Of a stretch of DNA of 64,000 nt, positions 1-8,639 are shown piece after piece. A program made the translations under genes and the position numbers. Every line of letters starts with the position of its first letter. Within the stretch, counting starts at the first letter, position 1. Below the pieces are notes generated by a model that was not told the origin of the DNA, made no database searches, and saw only the letters and a program-made list of their open reading frames with translations. Origin of the DNA: Methanoregula sp. (GTDB lineage Archaea > Halobacteriota > Methanomicrobia > Methanomicrobiales > Methanospirillaceae); NCBI GenBank assembly GCA_041645435.1, contig JBAZQB010000004.1, positions 1-64,000 of the forward strand, read 5' to 3'.

Positions 1-184
1 TTGTCTGACAAGGCAGTGCCGAGCAGCTACGCGCCAAGGGATAAAAGCTGAAAGCATCTAAGCTTGAAACCCGGCCTAAAAAGAGACTCCGTTGAGGACA
101 CGGATAAAAGATCCGTTTGATAGGCTTGGGATGTACGCACGAAGGCAACGACGTGTTCAGTCCGCAAGTACTAACGTCCGAACA
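1..184 (+). rRNA. 23S ribosomal RNA, 3' end (5' part outside window)
   Basis: The first ~184 bases have the familiar end of a large-subunit rRNA, including the segment GCTGAAAGCATCTAAGC at 47-63 and the final stretch before the intergenic spacer. The gene is cut by the window edge. The exact 3' end is uncertain by about 10 bases because the closing helix with the 5' end cannot be checked. It is followed by tRNA-Cys and two 5S genes in the same direction, so this is the distal part of an rRNA operon. Confidence 0.9.
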
Positions 185-277
185 CTAGTGCTCACCACGT
201 TAAACCCAGACGAAATTCTTTGTGCAAACCTTAAATTATATCCTGTCCAATTGGATAGGGTATCATCATACACGGCT

Positions 278-349
278 GCCAAGGTGGCGGAGCGGCCACG
301 CGGTTGACTGCAGATCAACTACACTCCGGTTCAAATCCGGACCTTGGCT
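278..349 (+). tRNA. tRNA-Cys (anticodon GCA)
   Basis: A full cloverleaf can be drawn. The acceptor stem is GCCAAGG paired with CCTTGGC (342-348). The anticodon stem is GTTGA/TCAAC with loop CTGCAGA, giving anticodon GCA. The T arm is CCGGTTCAAATCCGG. The discriminator base is T (U73), as expected for tRNA-Cys. CCA is not encoded and no intron is seen. Its place between 23S and 5S rRNA suggests co-transcription with the rRNA operon. Confidence 0.95.
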
Positions 350-436
350 TACGCTGTATTCCTTAAATGGAGTATGGCGTGGAGAAGAATTGTCAGCAAT
401 TCTTCACTGCATCTAAAAACAAGCAAACAACATGTG

Positions 437-561
437 GTGATAGCGGCCATAGCTTTCGGGAAACACCTGGTCTCATTCCGAACCCAGCAGTTAAGCCGGA
501 ACACGTAGTATGCTGTACTGAGGTACGCGAGTCCTCGGGAACCATACCAAGCTGCTATCAC
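437..561 (+). rRNA. 5S ribosomal RNA, copy 1
   Basis: A 125-base gene with terminal helix GTGATAGC/GCTATCAC and the conserved internal 5S segments around GAACCCAGCAGTTAAGCC and GGTACGCGAGTCCTCGGGAA. It lies downstream of 23S and tRNA-Cys and is identical in sequence to the second copy at 690-814. Confidence 0.95.
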
Positions 562-689
562 CTTTCCTTCTTACACGGTATCTTGTTCTTATGAAATTTC
601 ACTGGTGAGCGAAGCCTCTCGTTATAATGTCTTCTTTGTCCATCATGGGACAGCACGAGGTTCACGACCTTCATGATATGTTTAAATTT

Positions 690-814
690 GTGATAGCGGC
701 CATAGCTTTCGGGAAACACCTGGTCTCATTCCGAACCCAGCAGTTAAGCCGGAACACGTAGTATGCTGTACTGAGGTACGCGAGTCCTCGGGAACCATAC
801 CAAGCTGCTATCAC
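690..814 (+). rRNA. 5S ribosomal RNA, copy 2
   Basis: A second intact 125-base 5S gene, identical to copy 1 over the RNA. The ~130 bases after each copy are related too (both start TTTCCTTCTTA and continue CGGTA, TTCTTA), so the duplication included 3' flank. The flank of this copy runs to about 930. No gene is seen between 815 and 1115 apart from that flank and an AT-rich promoter-like stretch at 1025-1050. Confidence 0.95.
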
Positions 815-1115
815 TTTTCCTTCTTATACGGTAATTCTGTTCTTACGAAAATTTATGAAGAGTGGATACTCTCTTCATGTCATCATATCGGTCATGCGAT
901 ACCGGCAGGTTCAGGACCTGCGTGATGCTTCCAATCTCCGGCACAGTGCCGGCATAAGGCACCCTCTCAGAAAATGCCCCAACCGGAATCTCCGGTTCCG
1001 GATATAATATTGTGCCCGCACTACAATTATTTATTATATTAAAAATACAATAGTCGTGTGAAGCCGAATAACTCGCAGCTGCCGGATGTACTGCTGCACC
1101 GCTTCCGGAGCAATT

Positions 1116-2222
1116 ATGGCAAAATATTTCAGGATCGGTTCATTCAATGTCCAGAATCTTTTCCAGCGCGCAAAAGCCCTCAATTTTCAGAACCACAGCA
1201 CCGTAGACCAAATCCTGGTAAAAATCAATGAGTTCCAGGACCTGCTCGCAAAAACCTTGTATACAGAATCCGACAAGCAGGAGATTGTCAGGATGTATAC
1301 CGGGGAACTGAGCGGGTACATCGAAGTCCGGGAGAACCGCGGGAAGTTGTTTCTGAGGAAAGGCCAGAAAATCATTGGTGTGAAAGCGAACGGGAAAGGT
1401 GATGACTGGGACGGGGAGGTTGCCTTCAGGCCGGACTCGTTTAAGGAACTGACCCGGGAAAATACCGCACAGGTGATCAAGGATATCCACGCGGACATCC
1501 TGTGCATTGTCGAGGCGGAAGACCGGCCTACGCTGAAGTCGTTCGATGCCCAGTTACTGGGATCGCGGTATCCTTACGATCTTCTCATCGATGGCAACGA
1601 CCAGCGGGGAATCGATGTCGGCCTGTACAGCAAGTACCCGTTCGGCACCCTCCGCACGCACATGTTCGATAAAGATGGCAAGACGGTCATTTTCAGTCGT
1701 GACTGTCTCGAAGCCGAGGTGTTTCTCCCCGGCCAGCAGTCCCTGCATGTCCTCTGCAACCACTTCAAGAGCCGGGGATATGATGCGGACAATACTGCGG
1801 ACAAGAAACGCGAGCGCCAGGCAACCGCTGTTGCAAAGATCCTAGAGTCCTATGACCTGGAAAAGGACTGGGTCGTTGTTGCCGGGGATTTCAACGACAA
1901 CCCGGGGAGCGCCCCGCTGCAACCCCTGCTTGCGGTACCTGGCCTGCACGATGTCCTCGGGCTCCAGTTCAAAGACGACCCGGTGCAACGCTGGACTTAT
2001 CATTACGACAAGTTCGAACAGATCGATTTCATTCTCGTGTCTGCACCCCTGAAAGACCGTTTCCGCAAAGCCGGTGTTGAGCGCCGGGGGATCTACAATC
2101 TCAAGGCCATGACCATGGCAGCCAATGCGAAGGTACCAATCGAAGATGAGTACACCTCGGTAAAAAAATGGGCCGATGCAGCCTCAGACCACGGGGCCGT
2201 CTGGGCTGAATTCGAGCTGTGA
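1116..2222 (+). CDS. Endonuclease/exonuclease/phosphatase family protein
   Basis: This 368-residue protein belongs to the EEP (DNase I-like, Mg-dependent phosphodiesterase) superfamily. Visible motifs in order are GSFNVQNLF near the N-terminus, DILCIVEAED with the metal-binding Glu, RGIDVGLYSKYP, CNHFKSRG, VAGDFNDNP and the C-terminal SDHGAVWAEF with the catalytic Asp-His. These cover the full domain, so the enzyme looks intact. There is no signal peptide. The start was set at the ATG before AKYFRIGSF, preceded by a CCGGAG element. A TATA-like TTATTATATTAAAAATA lies ~75 bases upstream. The natural substrate (DNA, nucleotide or phospholipid) cannot be told. Confidence 0.85.
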   Translation: MAKYFRIGSFNVQNLFQRAKALNFQNHSTVDQILVKINEFQDLLAKTLYTESDKQEIVRMYTGELSGYIEVRENRGKLFLRKGQKIIGVKANGKGDDWDGEVAFRPDSFKELTRENTAQVIKDIHADILCIVEAEDRPTLKSFDAQLLGSRYPYDLLIDGNDQRGIDVGLYSKYPFGTLRTHMFDKDGKTVIFSRDCLEAEVFLPGQQSLHVLCNHFKSRGYDADNTADKKRERQATAVAKILESYDLEKDWVVVAGDFNDNPGSAPLQPLLAVPGLHDVLGLQFKDDPVQRWTYHYDKFEQIDFILVSAPLKDRFRKAGVERRGIYNLKAMTMAANAKVPIEDEYTSVKKWADAASDHGAVWAEFEL

Positions 2223-2409
2223 GATCCAATCCCCGGCCCATCCCTGCTTGGCGGAAATTACCGGGGCGAGTATTCCTCCGGCAGGGGTTTGCCCGGGACC
2301 GGATACCGGCACCCTCATGTCTTGGGAAAACCCCTCAACCTACCGGTTCCGTAGGGTGAATGGATCCCCGGAAGATACCCGAAAGAGCAGACCCCCTGAA
2401 AGATCCCTG

Positions 2410-4788
2410 TCAGAGAATACACGGATCGCCGCACACCCTGCTATAGATGGTGACACTCGTCTCCTCGCGATTGGGAAACAGGTCAAAACGGTATGATGTC
2501 GAGTTGACTTTCAGGATAAGATTTTTTGGCAGGAACGTTTCAAGAACCTCGTCTATGCCCGCCTTGATCTCTTCAGGGACCGCGCCACCGGTTGTACAAT
2601 TCCATGCTGCAAGGAGCGGATTGCTGGCTTTGTTGGCATAGATGACACCCCCGCCGATATCGGTCTTCAGTACCGGATTCGGATTAAGGTCCATGAACCG
2701 TTCCAGCGACTCAAGACTTTTCTGCGCAATCCTGCTGTCGGTGATATCCCGTCCGATAGCGATGTAACTCACCCGCTCCCCGGGAAGGCTGTCGTGTTTC
2801 TGCGTGTTCCATAATATGTAGCGTAGATCCCCGGTTTTTGTGCGTATCCTGGTTTCAAGATTCTCAAAATATATTTTCTTATCGATAATCTCCCGGATCC
2901 TCGTGGTAACAAATGCACGATACCAGGTATCCGGATACAGGTGTTTCCAGAGTTCCGGATTGCCAACCGCTTCTGCCGCGGTAAAACCGCTGATCATTTC
3001 GGCTCCGTTATTCCAGACCTTCACATTACCCATCTCATCAAGGATCATGAGCCAGATGTGGGCATTCTGGATCAGGCTCATCTGGACCTGGTTAAGCCGG
3101 AACAGCTGCTCTTCCAGGTATTTCCGGTCGGTAATATCCCGGTTGCATGCCCGGTGACCCATATACTTCCCGTCGTCGCTGTAGACTGAATCGCAGACAT
3201 GCTCGATCCACCGTATCGATCCGTCGGGCAGGATGATACGGAATTCGACAACACCGGGTTCTTTTGTCCTGATTACGTCCTGCTGGTGTTTCTGGAAATC
3301 GCGGCGGTCATCCGGATGAATGATACGCCAGAGCAGATCCGGATCCTGTGTGAACTCCTCCGGAGTATGGCCCGTTACCCGTTCAACCGATGGAGATACA
3401 TAAAGATAGTTCTCATCAGGACTCCACCAGAGCTCCCAGTCATAGGTATTGTTGGCAACGATACGGTATTTCAGCTCCGATTCTTTCACCAACTGTTCTG
3501 CGTTCTTCTGGCTGGTAATATCCCTGATATATCCCCCGATGTAGGTACGGCCATCCTGGAATTTTACCGGGAATTTATGGGTTTCATAGACATTTTTCTC
3601 ATGGTATTCCAGGATAATCGTGGCGTGCCCGGTATCGAGTGTTTTATTATCCGAATCCTGGCATTGTTCGGCTAGGTGAACAGGCATCAGGTCAGAATCC
3701 GTTTTACCTATGATCAGGTTTTCGGCGGTCCCTAAATACTTCTCCAGTGCCTTATTGATAACGATATACCGGAACTCGTGATCTTTTAAAAAGACCATGT
3801 CATCCATGGAATCAATGAAGATGCGATACTGTTGTTCCGAATCCCGGAGCGCACTCTCTGCCTGTACCCGGTGTTTTTCTTCGTCGATGGTTTCAAGGGC
3901 AAAGGAGATACCCGATGCAACTTCCTCCAGCAGCTGGATCTCTTCTGCATTGAATAATTCCGGATCAGCAGCGTACACAAGGAATGCGCCAATGATTTTT
4001 TCGTGGAACTTCAGCGGGAATGCCCCGAATGCCTCGAAGCCGTACTTTTCAGATCCGGCCCGGAGTACTGATTCCTGCGGGTAATCCTGGATATTCCTGC
4101 AGATAAAATGCCTGCCTTCCAGAATTGCCTGGAGCCCGTGGCAGTATTCCTGCTGATCCCCGTTTGCGAAAAAAGGGATCGTCCTGGGAACATCCTCCCC
4201 GAACGCCTCCACAGCTATGGGCCGGAGAACCATCTGCTGGTAATCGATCATCCCCACCCATACCGGACGGAATTTTCCGGTAGTTGCTGCGATGCGGCAG
4301 ACTTCGGAAAGGAGGTCCTCCCGCGTGCGGATCCGCATAATCGCGAGGTTGACCTGGCTGAGCACCGCATAGAGACGGTTGAGTGATACGATCTTCTCTT
4401 TTGCATTCCGGTGTTCGACTGCCAGCCGTATTTTATGTTCCAGTTCAACGAACTGGGACGTGGGATCACCCCCTTTCTGGATATAGAAATCTGCTCCATT
4501 ATTCAGGGCTTCGATCACAACCTCTTCCCGCCCCCGCCCGGTGAAGATGATGAAGGGGAGCGCCGGGTCCAGTTCACGGATTTTTTTCAAAAAGGAGATG
4601 CCATCCAGTTCGGGCATCATGAAGTCGGATACGACAACATCGTGGGACCGGGGATTTTTTTTCAGGTTTGCAAGCGCTTCGGTTGCGGATACACCGGTAT
4701 CAACCCGCATATCCTTTTTTTGTTCAAGGTACAGCCTGGCTATGTCCAACAGTTCCGGTTCATCATCAATATACAGGATCGAGATCAC
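2410..4788 (-). CDS. Response regulator/sensor protein, REC-GAF-PAS-PAS-PAS
   Basis: A 792-residue cytoplasmic signalling protein. Residues 1-120 form a receiver domain (DDE at 9-10, phosphoacceptor Asp at about 55 in VVSDFMMPELDG, the Thr of FTGRGRE, Lys of QKGGDP). A GAF domain follows (about 140-300), then three PAS domains with typical ends (GRDITDSR, NRDITDRK, IRDITSQK) and a last PAS-like segment. No H-box or ATPase domain is present, so it cannot be a kinase by itself. It probably receives phosphate through REC and passes a signal by protein contact (inference). Two related REC-sensor proteins lie at 14495 and 37932. Confidence 0.85.
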   Translation of the reverse strand: MISILYIDDEPELLDIARLYLEQKKDMRVDTGVSATEALANLKKNPRSHDVVVSDFMMPELDGISFLKKIRELDPALPFIIFTGRGREEVVIEALNNGADFYIQKGGDPTSQFVELEHKIRLAVEHRNAKEKIVSLNRLYAVLSQVNLAIMRIRTREDLLSEVCRIAATTGKFRPVWVGMIDYQQMVLRPIAVEAFGEDVPRTIPFFANGDQQEYCHGLQAILEGRHFICRNIQDYPQESVLRAGSEKYGFEAFGAFPLKFHEKIIGAFLVYAADPELFNAEEIQLLEEVASGISFALETIDEEKHRVQAESALRDSEQQYRIFIDSMDDMVFLKDHEFRYIVINKALEKYLGTAENLIIGKTDSDLMPVHLAEQCQDSDNKTLDTGHATIILEYHEKNVYETHKFPVKFQDGRTYIGGYIRDITSQKNAEQLVKESELKYRIVANNTYDWELWWSPDENYLYVSPSVERVTGHTPEEFTQDPDLLWRIIHPDDRRDFQKHQQDVIRTKEPGVVEFRIILPDGSIRWIEHVCDSVYSDDGKYMGHRACNRDITDRKYLEEQLFRLNQVQMSLIQNAHIWLMILDEMGNVKVWNNGAEMISGFTAAEAVGNPELWKHLYPDTWYRAFVTTRIREIIDKKIYFENLETRIRTKTGDLRYILWNTQKHDSLPGERVSYIAIGRDITDSRIAQKSLESLERFMDLNPNPVLKTDIGGGVIYANKASNPLLAAWNCTTGGAVPEEIKAGIDEVLETFLPKNLILKVNSTSYRFDLFPNREETSVTIYSRVCGDPCIL

Positions 4789-4809
4789 GGGGGGCTCACA
4801 CCAGTTCAG

Positions 4810-4822
4810 GTATTTTTATAAT
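4810..4822 (-). promoter_or_regulatory. Putative TATA box of the REC-GAF-PAS gene
   Basis: Read on the minus strand the sequence is ATTATAAAAATAC, a good archaeal TATA element. It ends only ~22 bases before the ATG at 4788, so transcription would begin at or near the start codon (short leader or leaderless; inference). Confidence 0.45.
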
Positions 4823-4933
4823 ACGCAGACTATCATAGATCCGTGACTCACAATATATATATATATCATGTGCTTTATTCGGTCTCGAATTTGCACCTTG
4901 AGCCCCGGTCACGATCCCTTATCTCCGCACCGC

Positions 4934-5100
4934 CCGGGAACCATACCACGCTGCTATCACTTTTCCTTCTTAATCGGTATCCTATTCTTATGAGATTTCA
5001 ATGAAGAGAGAAGCTTTTCGTTTATTAGATCACGGTATCGATCATTCGATATTGTCAGGTTCGTATCGTGCGTATTGCATCATATCCAGTTCAGTATAGT
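4934..5100 (+). pseudogene. 5S rRNA fragment with its 3' flank (decayed copy)
   Basis: Bases 4934-4960 match the last 27 bases of the 5S genes (CGGGAACCATACCACGCTGC then TATCAC). The flank beyond (TTTTCCTTCTTA, CGGTAT, TTCTTATGAGATTT, GTTCGTATCGTGCG) follows the flank of the intact copies for ~130 bases. The first ~98 bases of 5S are missing, so this is not a functional RNA. It fills most of the gene-free stretch 4823-5160. Confidence 0.75.
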
Positions 5101-5160
5101 ATCGCTATTCCTTTCCTGAATTACCAAACGATCCCGTTTTCCCTCTGGCAAAAGTGCATT

Positions 5161-5976
5161 TCATCCTGATTCCAGGAGAACTGCCCGGTTCCGGTAGTAC
5201 TGGAACAGCTGCTCTGCCCATTCCCGTGCTTTAATATCGGTGCTGAACATATCTGCAGAACTGTCATAGATATTACTGATCTTCTTGTTGAGACCAAGGG
5301 AAAGATGTTTGTCAGTGATGGTGAGGCCGAGACTGAGAGGTTCCTCGACAATCCAGATCTTAAAATTCTGGTAAGGTTTGAGCTTCTGGATTTTACTTAA
5401 AAACGGTTCCTGTAAAAGCCCCGCTGCTATGCTGCGGCTGACAACCAGTTCAACCGGAATGCCGGCAATGATCCGCTCTGAGAGTACATCGGCAACCGTG
5501 GGACTCATGACCGATGAGATGGCATGGATGTATCCGGCCTGCTGCAGGATGGTGATGAAATGGGTATAGATATGGAACATATTGTCAGTAGTGTCAAACT
5601 CAACTTCTGAACCGAAGAGTGCCCCGATAGTATGGAGAAATGGCCGGGGGATCCCTTCAATGTCATGGGTAGCCCAGAATTCCCGGTGCTGGGTGAGCTC
5701 GCCCATAGTCATCACAAAATCCTCGATCTTGGTGACGAGAATCCTGCCGGAGGGTGTAATGGCGTAACCGTGTTCCCACGGTTCGACGAGAGAGAGACGC
5801 TCGAGACTTCGGATCTTCGGGATAATTGCCTGGGATGTGCTCCCGGTCACCTCCCGCAGTACCGCAAGTGGTTTTGGCCCCTGGGCGATTGCAAGTAATA
5901 TCTGGATTTTCAATCGTGACGAATAGATCGATTGGATCAACTTGTAATTTTTATTGTAAACCTCCAGCGGTTCCAT
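5161..5976 (-). CDS. FilR1-family winged-helix transcriptional regulator
   Basis: 271 residues. Residues 10-90 form a winged helix (SRLKIQILLAIAQGPKPLA, then a recognition-helix region TSQAIIPKIRSLERLSLV and a wing ending YAITPSGR). The rest matches the middle/C-terminal domain described for the methanogen regulator FilR1 (formerly DUF1724, PF08350), for example VADVLSERIIAGIPVELVVS and the terminal SLGL..KKISNIYDSSADMFS block. Such proteins are DNA-binding regulators in Methanomicrobia; the FilR1 prototype affects methanogenesis and filament formation. The ligand and targets here are unknown. It stands alone, followed by 5S-derived DNA. Confidence 0.85.
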   Translation of the reverse strand: MEPLEVYNKNYKLIQSIYSSRLKIQILLAIAQGPKPLAVLREVTGSTSQAIIPKIRSLERLSLVEPWEHGYAITPSGRILVTKIEDFVMTMGELTQHREFWATHDIEGIPRPFLHTIGALFGSEVEFDTTDNMFHIYTHFITILQQAGYIHAISSVMSPTVADVLSERIIAGIPVELVVSRSIAAGLLQEPFLSKIQKLKPYQNFKIWIVEEPLSLGLTITDKHLSLGLNKKISNIYDSSADMFSTDIKAREWAEQLFQYYRNRAVLLESG

Positions 5977-6079
5977 TATGTACCTGATAAGGTGATGGGG
6001 GTATATACTACGATCCTTTTTTTTATCCCTGTCTGTCGATAAAAAATAAAATATTTTCCCGTTCTGGCCTTGATGGGTA

Positions 6080-7018
6080 TCAATAATACGGATGAATATA
6101 TGTGATGATGAATATCCCCCCAGCTAAGACGATGTACTGTCCATCGGAAATACCATCTGCTAAGAAATTTATTAGCGAGGTCTTGTTCAGCAGGTACACA
6201 CAACCATGCGAATACAGGTTAATGGCTAAGATCAGTAAGGTAGTGAATGGTGGCAGAAAGAAGACACTGAAGACTAATGCCGGTAATCCAAGCCCAAGAA
6301 TGACCCAGGTAAGATAGGTTCTGGTCCGCTTCTCTCCAAAGATCACGGGAATTGTTCTGACACCAGCACTGGCATCACCGGCCCTGTCCCTGATGTCCGG
6401 GATCATGGAAGCCATGAATCCCCAGAGGAAAAATAACAGGAATGTAATCGCGGTTTTGGAATCCGGGATACCCTGGTTGAGGTAGACCGGCAGCAATGAC
6501 AGAAGGATTGCCCAGGAAAAACCGACAACGATATTCTTTACCGCGGGAATCTCCTTGAGCCTTCGATATCCAAGGGACGCAGGAAGCAAGCGGAAACTGT
6601 AAAGGATTCCACAGACAAATGGCGCAACCGTTGCAAGCAGAGGCAGTATTCCATAAAGCCCCGAGAGAACGAGTGCAAGAATCAGGAAGAGGATGCTCGC
6701 ATAAAACAGGGGGGTCTCATATCTTTTTGTGAAAGCAAACCGGTCCTGCCGGTTAATTGCATCCTCATCTTCATCCGTCTTCCTGTTGAGGTTATAGATC
6801 GAGAACGCAACAAAGAACGATATGATCCCTGTCATTGCACTCCAGGGTACCTGCTGGATTATGCAGGATACGTATGCCATGGCAATGCATTCAATAGACA
6901 ACAGCAACGAACTGAATACAAGGAAATCATAGAAGTCCACAATCCAGTTCACTGCTCTTCCGGTAAACCGGAAGAGTTCGCTCCCTTCCGGTACAACTAC
7001 GTGGGTAGGTAAAACCAT
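6080..7018 (-). CDS. UbiA-family prenyltransferase (membrane)
   Basis: About 312 residues with eight or nine hydrophobic segments. The two Asp-rich motifs of the UbiA superfamily are visible: NLNRKTDEDE after the second helix, and DIRDRAGD in the middle, which bind Mg-prenyl diphosphate. Such enzymes move a prenyl chain to an aromatic or lipid acceptor in the membrane (ether-lipid, quinone or heme-type pathways). The acceptor is not evident from neighbours. The frame stays open upstream to 7198, but the extra 60 residues do not look like the family, so the ATG at 7018 (MVLPTHVV) was preferred; 7051 is an alternative. No clear ribosome site is seen at either. Confidence 0.75.
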   Translation of the reverse strand: MVLPTHVVVPEGSELFRFTGRAVNWIVDFYDFLVFSSLLLSIECIAMAYVSCIIQQVPWSAMTGIISFFVAFSIYNLNRKTDEDEDAINRQDRFAFTKRYETPLFYASILFLILALVLSGLYGILPLLATVAPFVCGILYSFRLLPASLGYRRLKEIPAVKNIVVGFSWAILLSLLPVYLNQGIPDSKTAITFLLFFLWGFMASMIPDIRDRAGDASAGVRTIPVIFGEKRTRTYLTWVILGLGLPALVFSVFFLPPFTTLLILAINLYSHGCVYLLNKTSLINFLADGISDGQYIVLAGGIFIITYIHPYY

Positions 7019-7270
7019 ATTAGATATAATCGGGAAAAAGGTAACATTCATTATGTTGACGAATGTTAATCGCAGCGATGAATCTGAAAACCCGTGATAA
7101 ATATACCCCTCCAATACTAAAAGTTCGAGAAGAGATGATTCCTTATCGTGCCCTTGACATTTCCCTATACCGGTTTCCGTAGTATTACCAAATGGCATCC
7201 AATAATGGATTTTTGGATAACAGGAGGGAATAATCCTGCAAATGAACGCGACATTAAAACCTGAGGTTCC

Positions 7271-7705
7271 ATGATTCCAGAAAAAGAGGAGCAGGACCGG
7301 ACGGAATTTTTTTTCCAGATTATGCTGATTGGGGAACTTTTTACATCATCCCTGCGAAATGACCAGAATAATTTCTTCCGGGAAAATCTTCGGAAATACG
7401 GGGTGATACTTAACCAATCAGATTTAATGATCCTTGACAACAGCCGGATCGGGAATTCCACGATTACGATCGCCAGTTATACTCTCGATTATTCGCATAA
7501 CAGGGAAGCACCTGGAAAAAGGATCTGTGTTGAAGGGACTGTTGCTCTGGAAACCGACGAGTTCGGCAACAAACATATCAGGATCTCCTCAAAAACAGAT
7601 TTATTCAGGCATAATTATGATTCCACCCATTCTGAATCATCCCCCGACCAGAAAAAAAAAATGATCTGGTCAGATTCCCTCTCAACGAACGTCAAAAATG
7701 TATGA
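7271..7705 (+). CDS. Hypothetical protein
   Basis: 144 residues, not recognised. It is soluble and charged, with no signal peptide or metal motif. The start is supported by GAGG eight bases before the ATG. The middle (NSTITIASYTLDYSHN, then ICVEGTVALETDEFGNKHIRISS) reads like alternating beta strands. It is divergent from the UbiA gene and followed by a decayed 5S fragment. It could be a genuine lineage-specific gene or a chance frame. Confidence 0.45.
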   Translation: MIPEKEEQDRTEFFFQIMLIGELFTSSLRNDQNNFFRENLRKYGVILNQSDLMILDNSRIGNSTITIASYTLDYSHNREAPGKRICVEGTVALETDEFGNKHIRISSKTDLFRHNYDSTHSESSPDQKKKMIWSDSLSTNVKNV

Positions 7706-7824
7706 GTGTTGGCAAAGCTCCCGGAACAAACCGACCCAAAAAATGAGCAGGATGCGTAGAAACGATACTGTGGATCTATTTTCACTCATAATCATTCCCC
7801 TTTGGTAAACTCAGGGCAACAAAA

Positions 7825-8045
7825 ATGCCCGGTCTCACTCCGGACCCGACAGTTAAGCCGGAACACGGAGGATGCTGTACGGAGGTACGTGTGTCCTTGG
7901 GAACTATACCACGCAGCTATCACCTTTCCTTCTTACACGGTATCTTGTTCTTATGTACGTTTTATTGGAGAGCGGATGCTCTGGATCAATTTCTGTCATT
8001 GTACCATACATCGGGTATCGTCAGGTTCATGATCTGCATGGTAAA
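7825..8045 (+). pseudogene. 5S rRNA pseudogene with 3' flank
   Basis: Bases 7825-7923 align to the 3' ~100 bases of 5S rRNA (GGTCTCACTCCGGACCC, CAGTTAAGCCGGAACACG, then TATCAC) with scattered substitutions. The 5' ~25-35 bases, including the terminal helix strand, are gone. The flank to about 8045 (CTTTCCTTCTTACACGGTAT, TTGTTCTTATG, GGTTCATGATCTGCATGGT) matches the flank of 5S copy 1. It cannot form a normal 5S. It explains the gap 7706-8062. Confidence 0.8.
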
Positions 8046-8062
8046 TAGAAAAAAAGCAAAAT

Positions 8063-8362
8063 TCAGGTTAGTTTCTCGAGGATTTTTTTCACGCCGACCA
8101 TCTTCGGCCCCTCCTCTTTCTGGATCTCTTTATAGAATTCGCAACCCTGGCAGTTGCTCATCTTGGCTGCAAACGACCCCTGCACCGTTCCCCCACATAA
8201 GGTGCCGGTAACTCCCCAGCAGGCACGCCCGGCATTTTTTCCCTCATTGACACCATCTACACGCGTCTCGATTGCTGCCCTGCACACGCCGAGCTCTTTT
8301 ACTTTTATTCCGCCGGGCTCCCGGCCGCACTTCTTGAATTCCCAGCAGTTCTTCTTTGCCAT
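8063..8362 (-). CDS. Two-CW domain protein
   Basis: 99 residues with two Cys-Trp motifs, NCWEFKKCG near the start and ACWGVTGTLCGG in the middle, followed by NCQGCEFYKEI. The eight cysteines suggest a metal-binding or redox fold. Small two-CW proteins of this type occur in anaerobes, and their function is not established. The start ATG gives the usual MAKKNCWEFKKCGRE N-terminus. AT-rich TATA-like sequence (8391-8412 on this strand) lies 30-50 bases upstream. Confidence 0.75.
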   Translation of the reverse strand: MAKKNCWEFKKCGREPGGIKVKELGVCRAAIETRVDGVNEGKNAGRACWGVTGTLCGGTVQGSFAAKMSNCQGCEFYKEIQKEEGPKMVGVKKILEKLT

Positions 8363-8639
8363 TATTTATCAAATGTTAATCTGGGGAGCAGAATATATAC
8401 ATATTTTTATACTGTTTTTGGATTTTTCTGCTTGAAAATTAATGACCCGGTTTATAGGACGGAGGATACGTGTCACCCCAGAGGTGTTTCCAGAGATCCG
8501 GATTTAGGATCTTTTGATGTAAAATAACTCATAAAAACACAATTCTTAAATTACTCCTGGCTGTATGTTCATACAAAATACCTGTATTATCCGGACTCTG
8601 AAAATTACCGATGCCGGATACAATTGTCCGGAGATTACC

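Noticed and set aside
92..594. Small frames across 23S, tRNA-Cys and 5S genes
   Set aside because: They lie within structural RNA genes.
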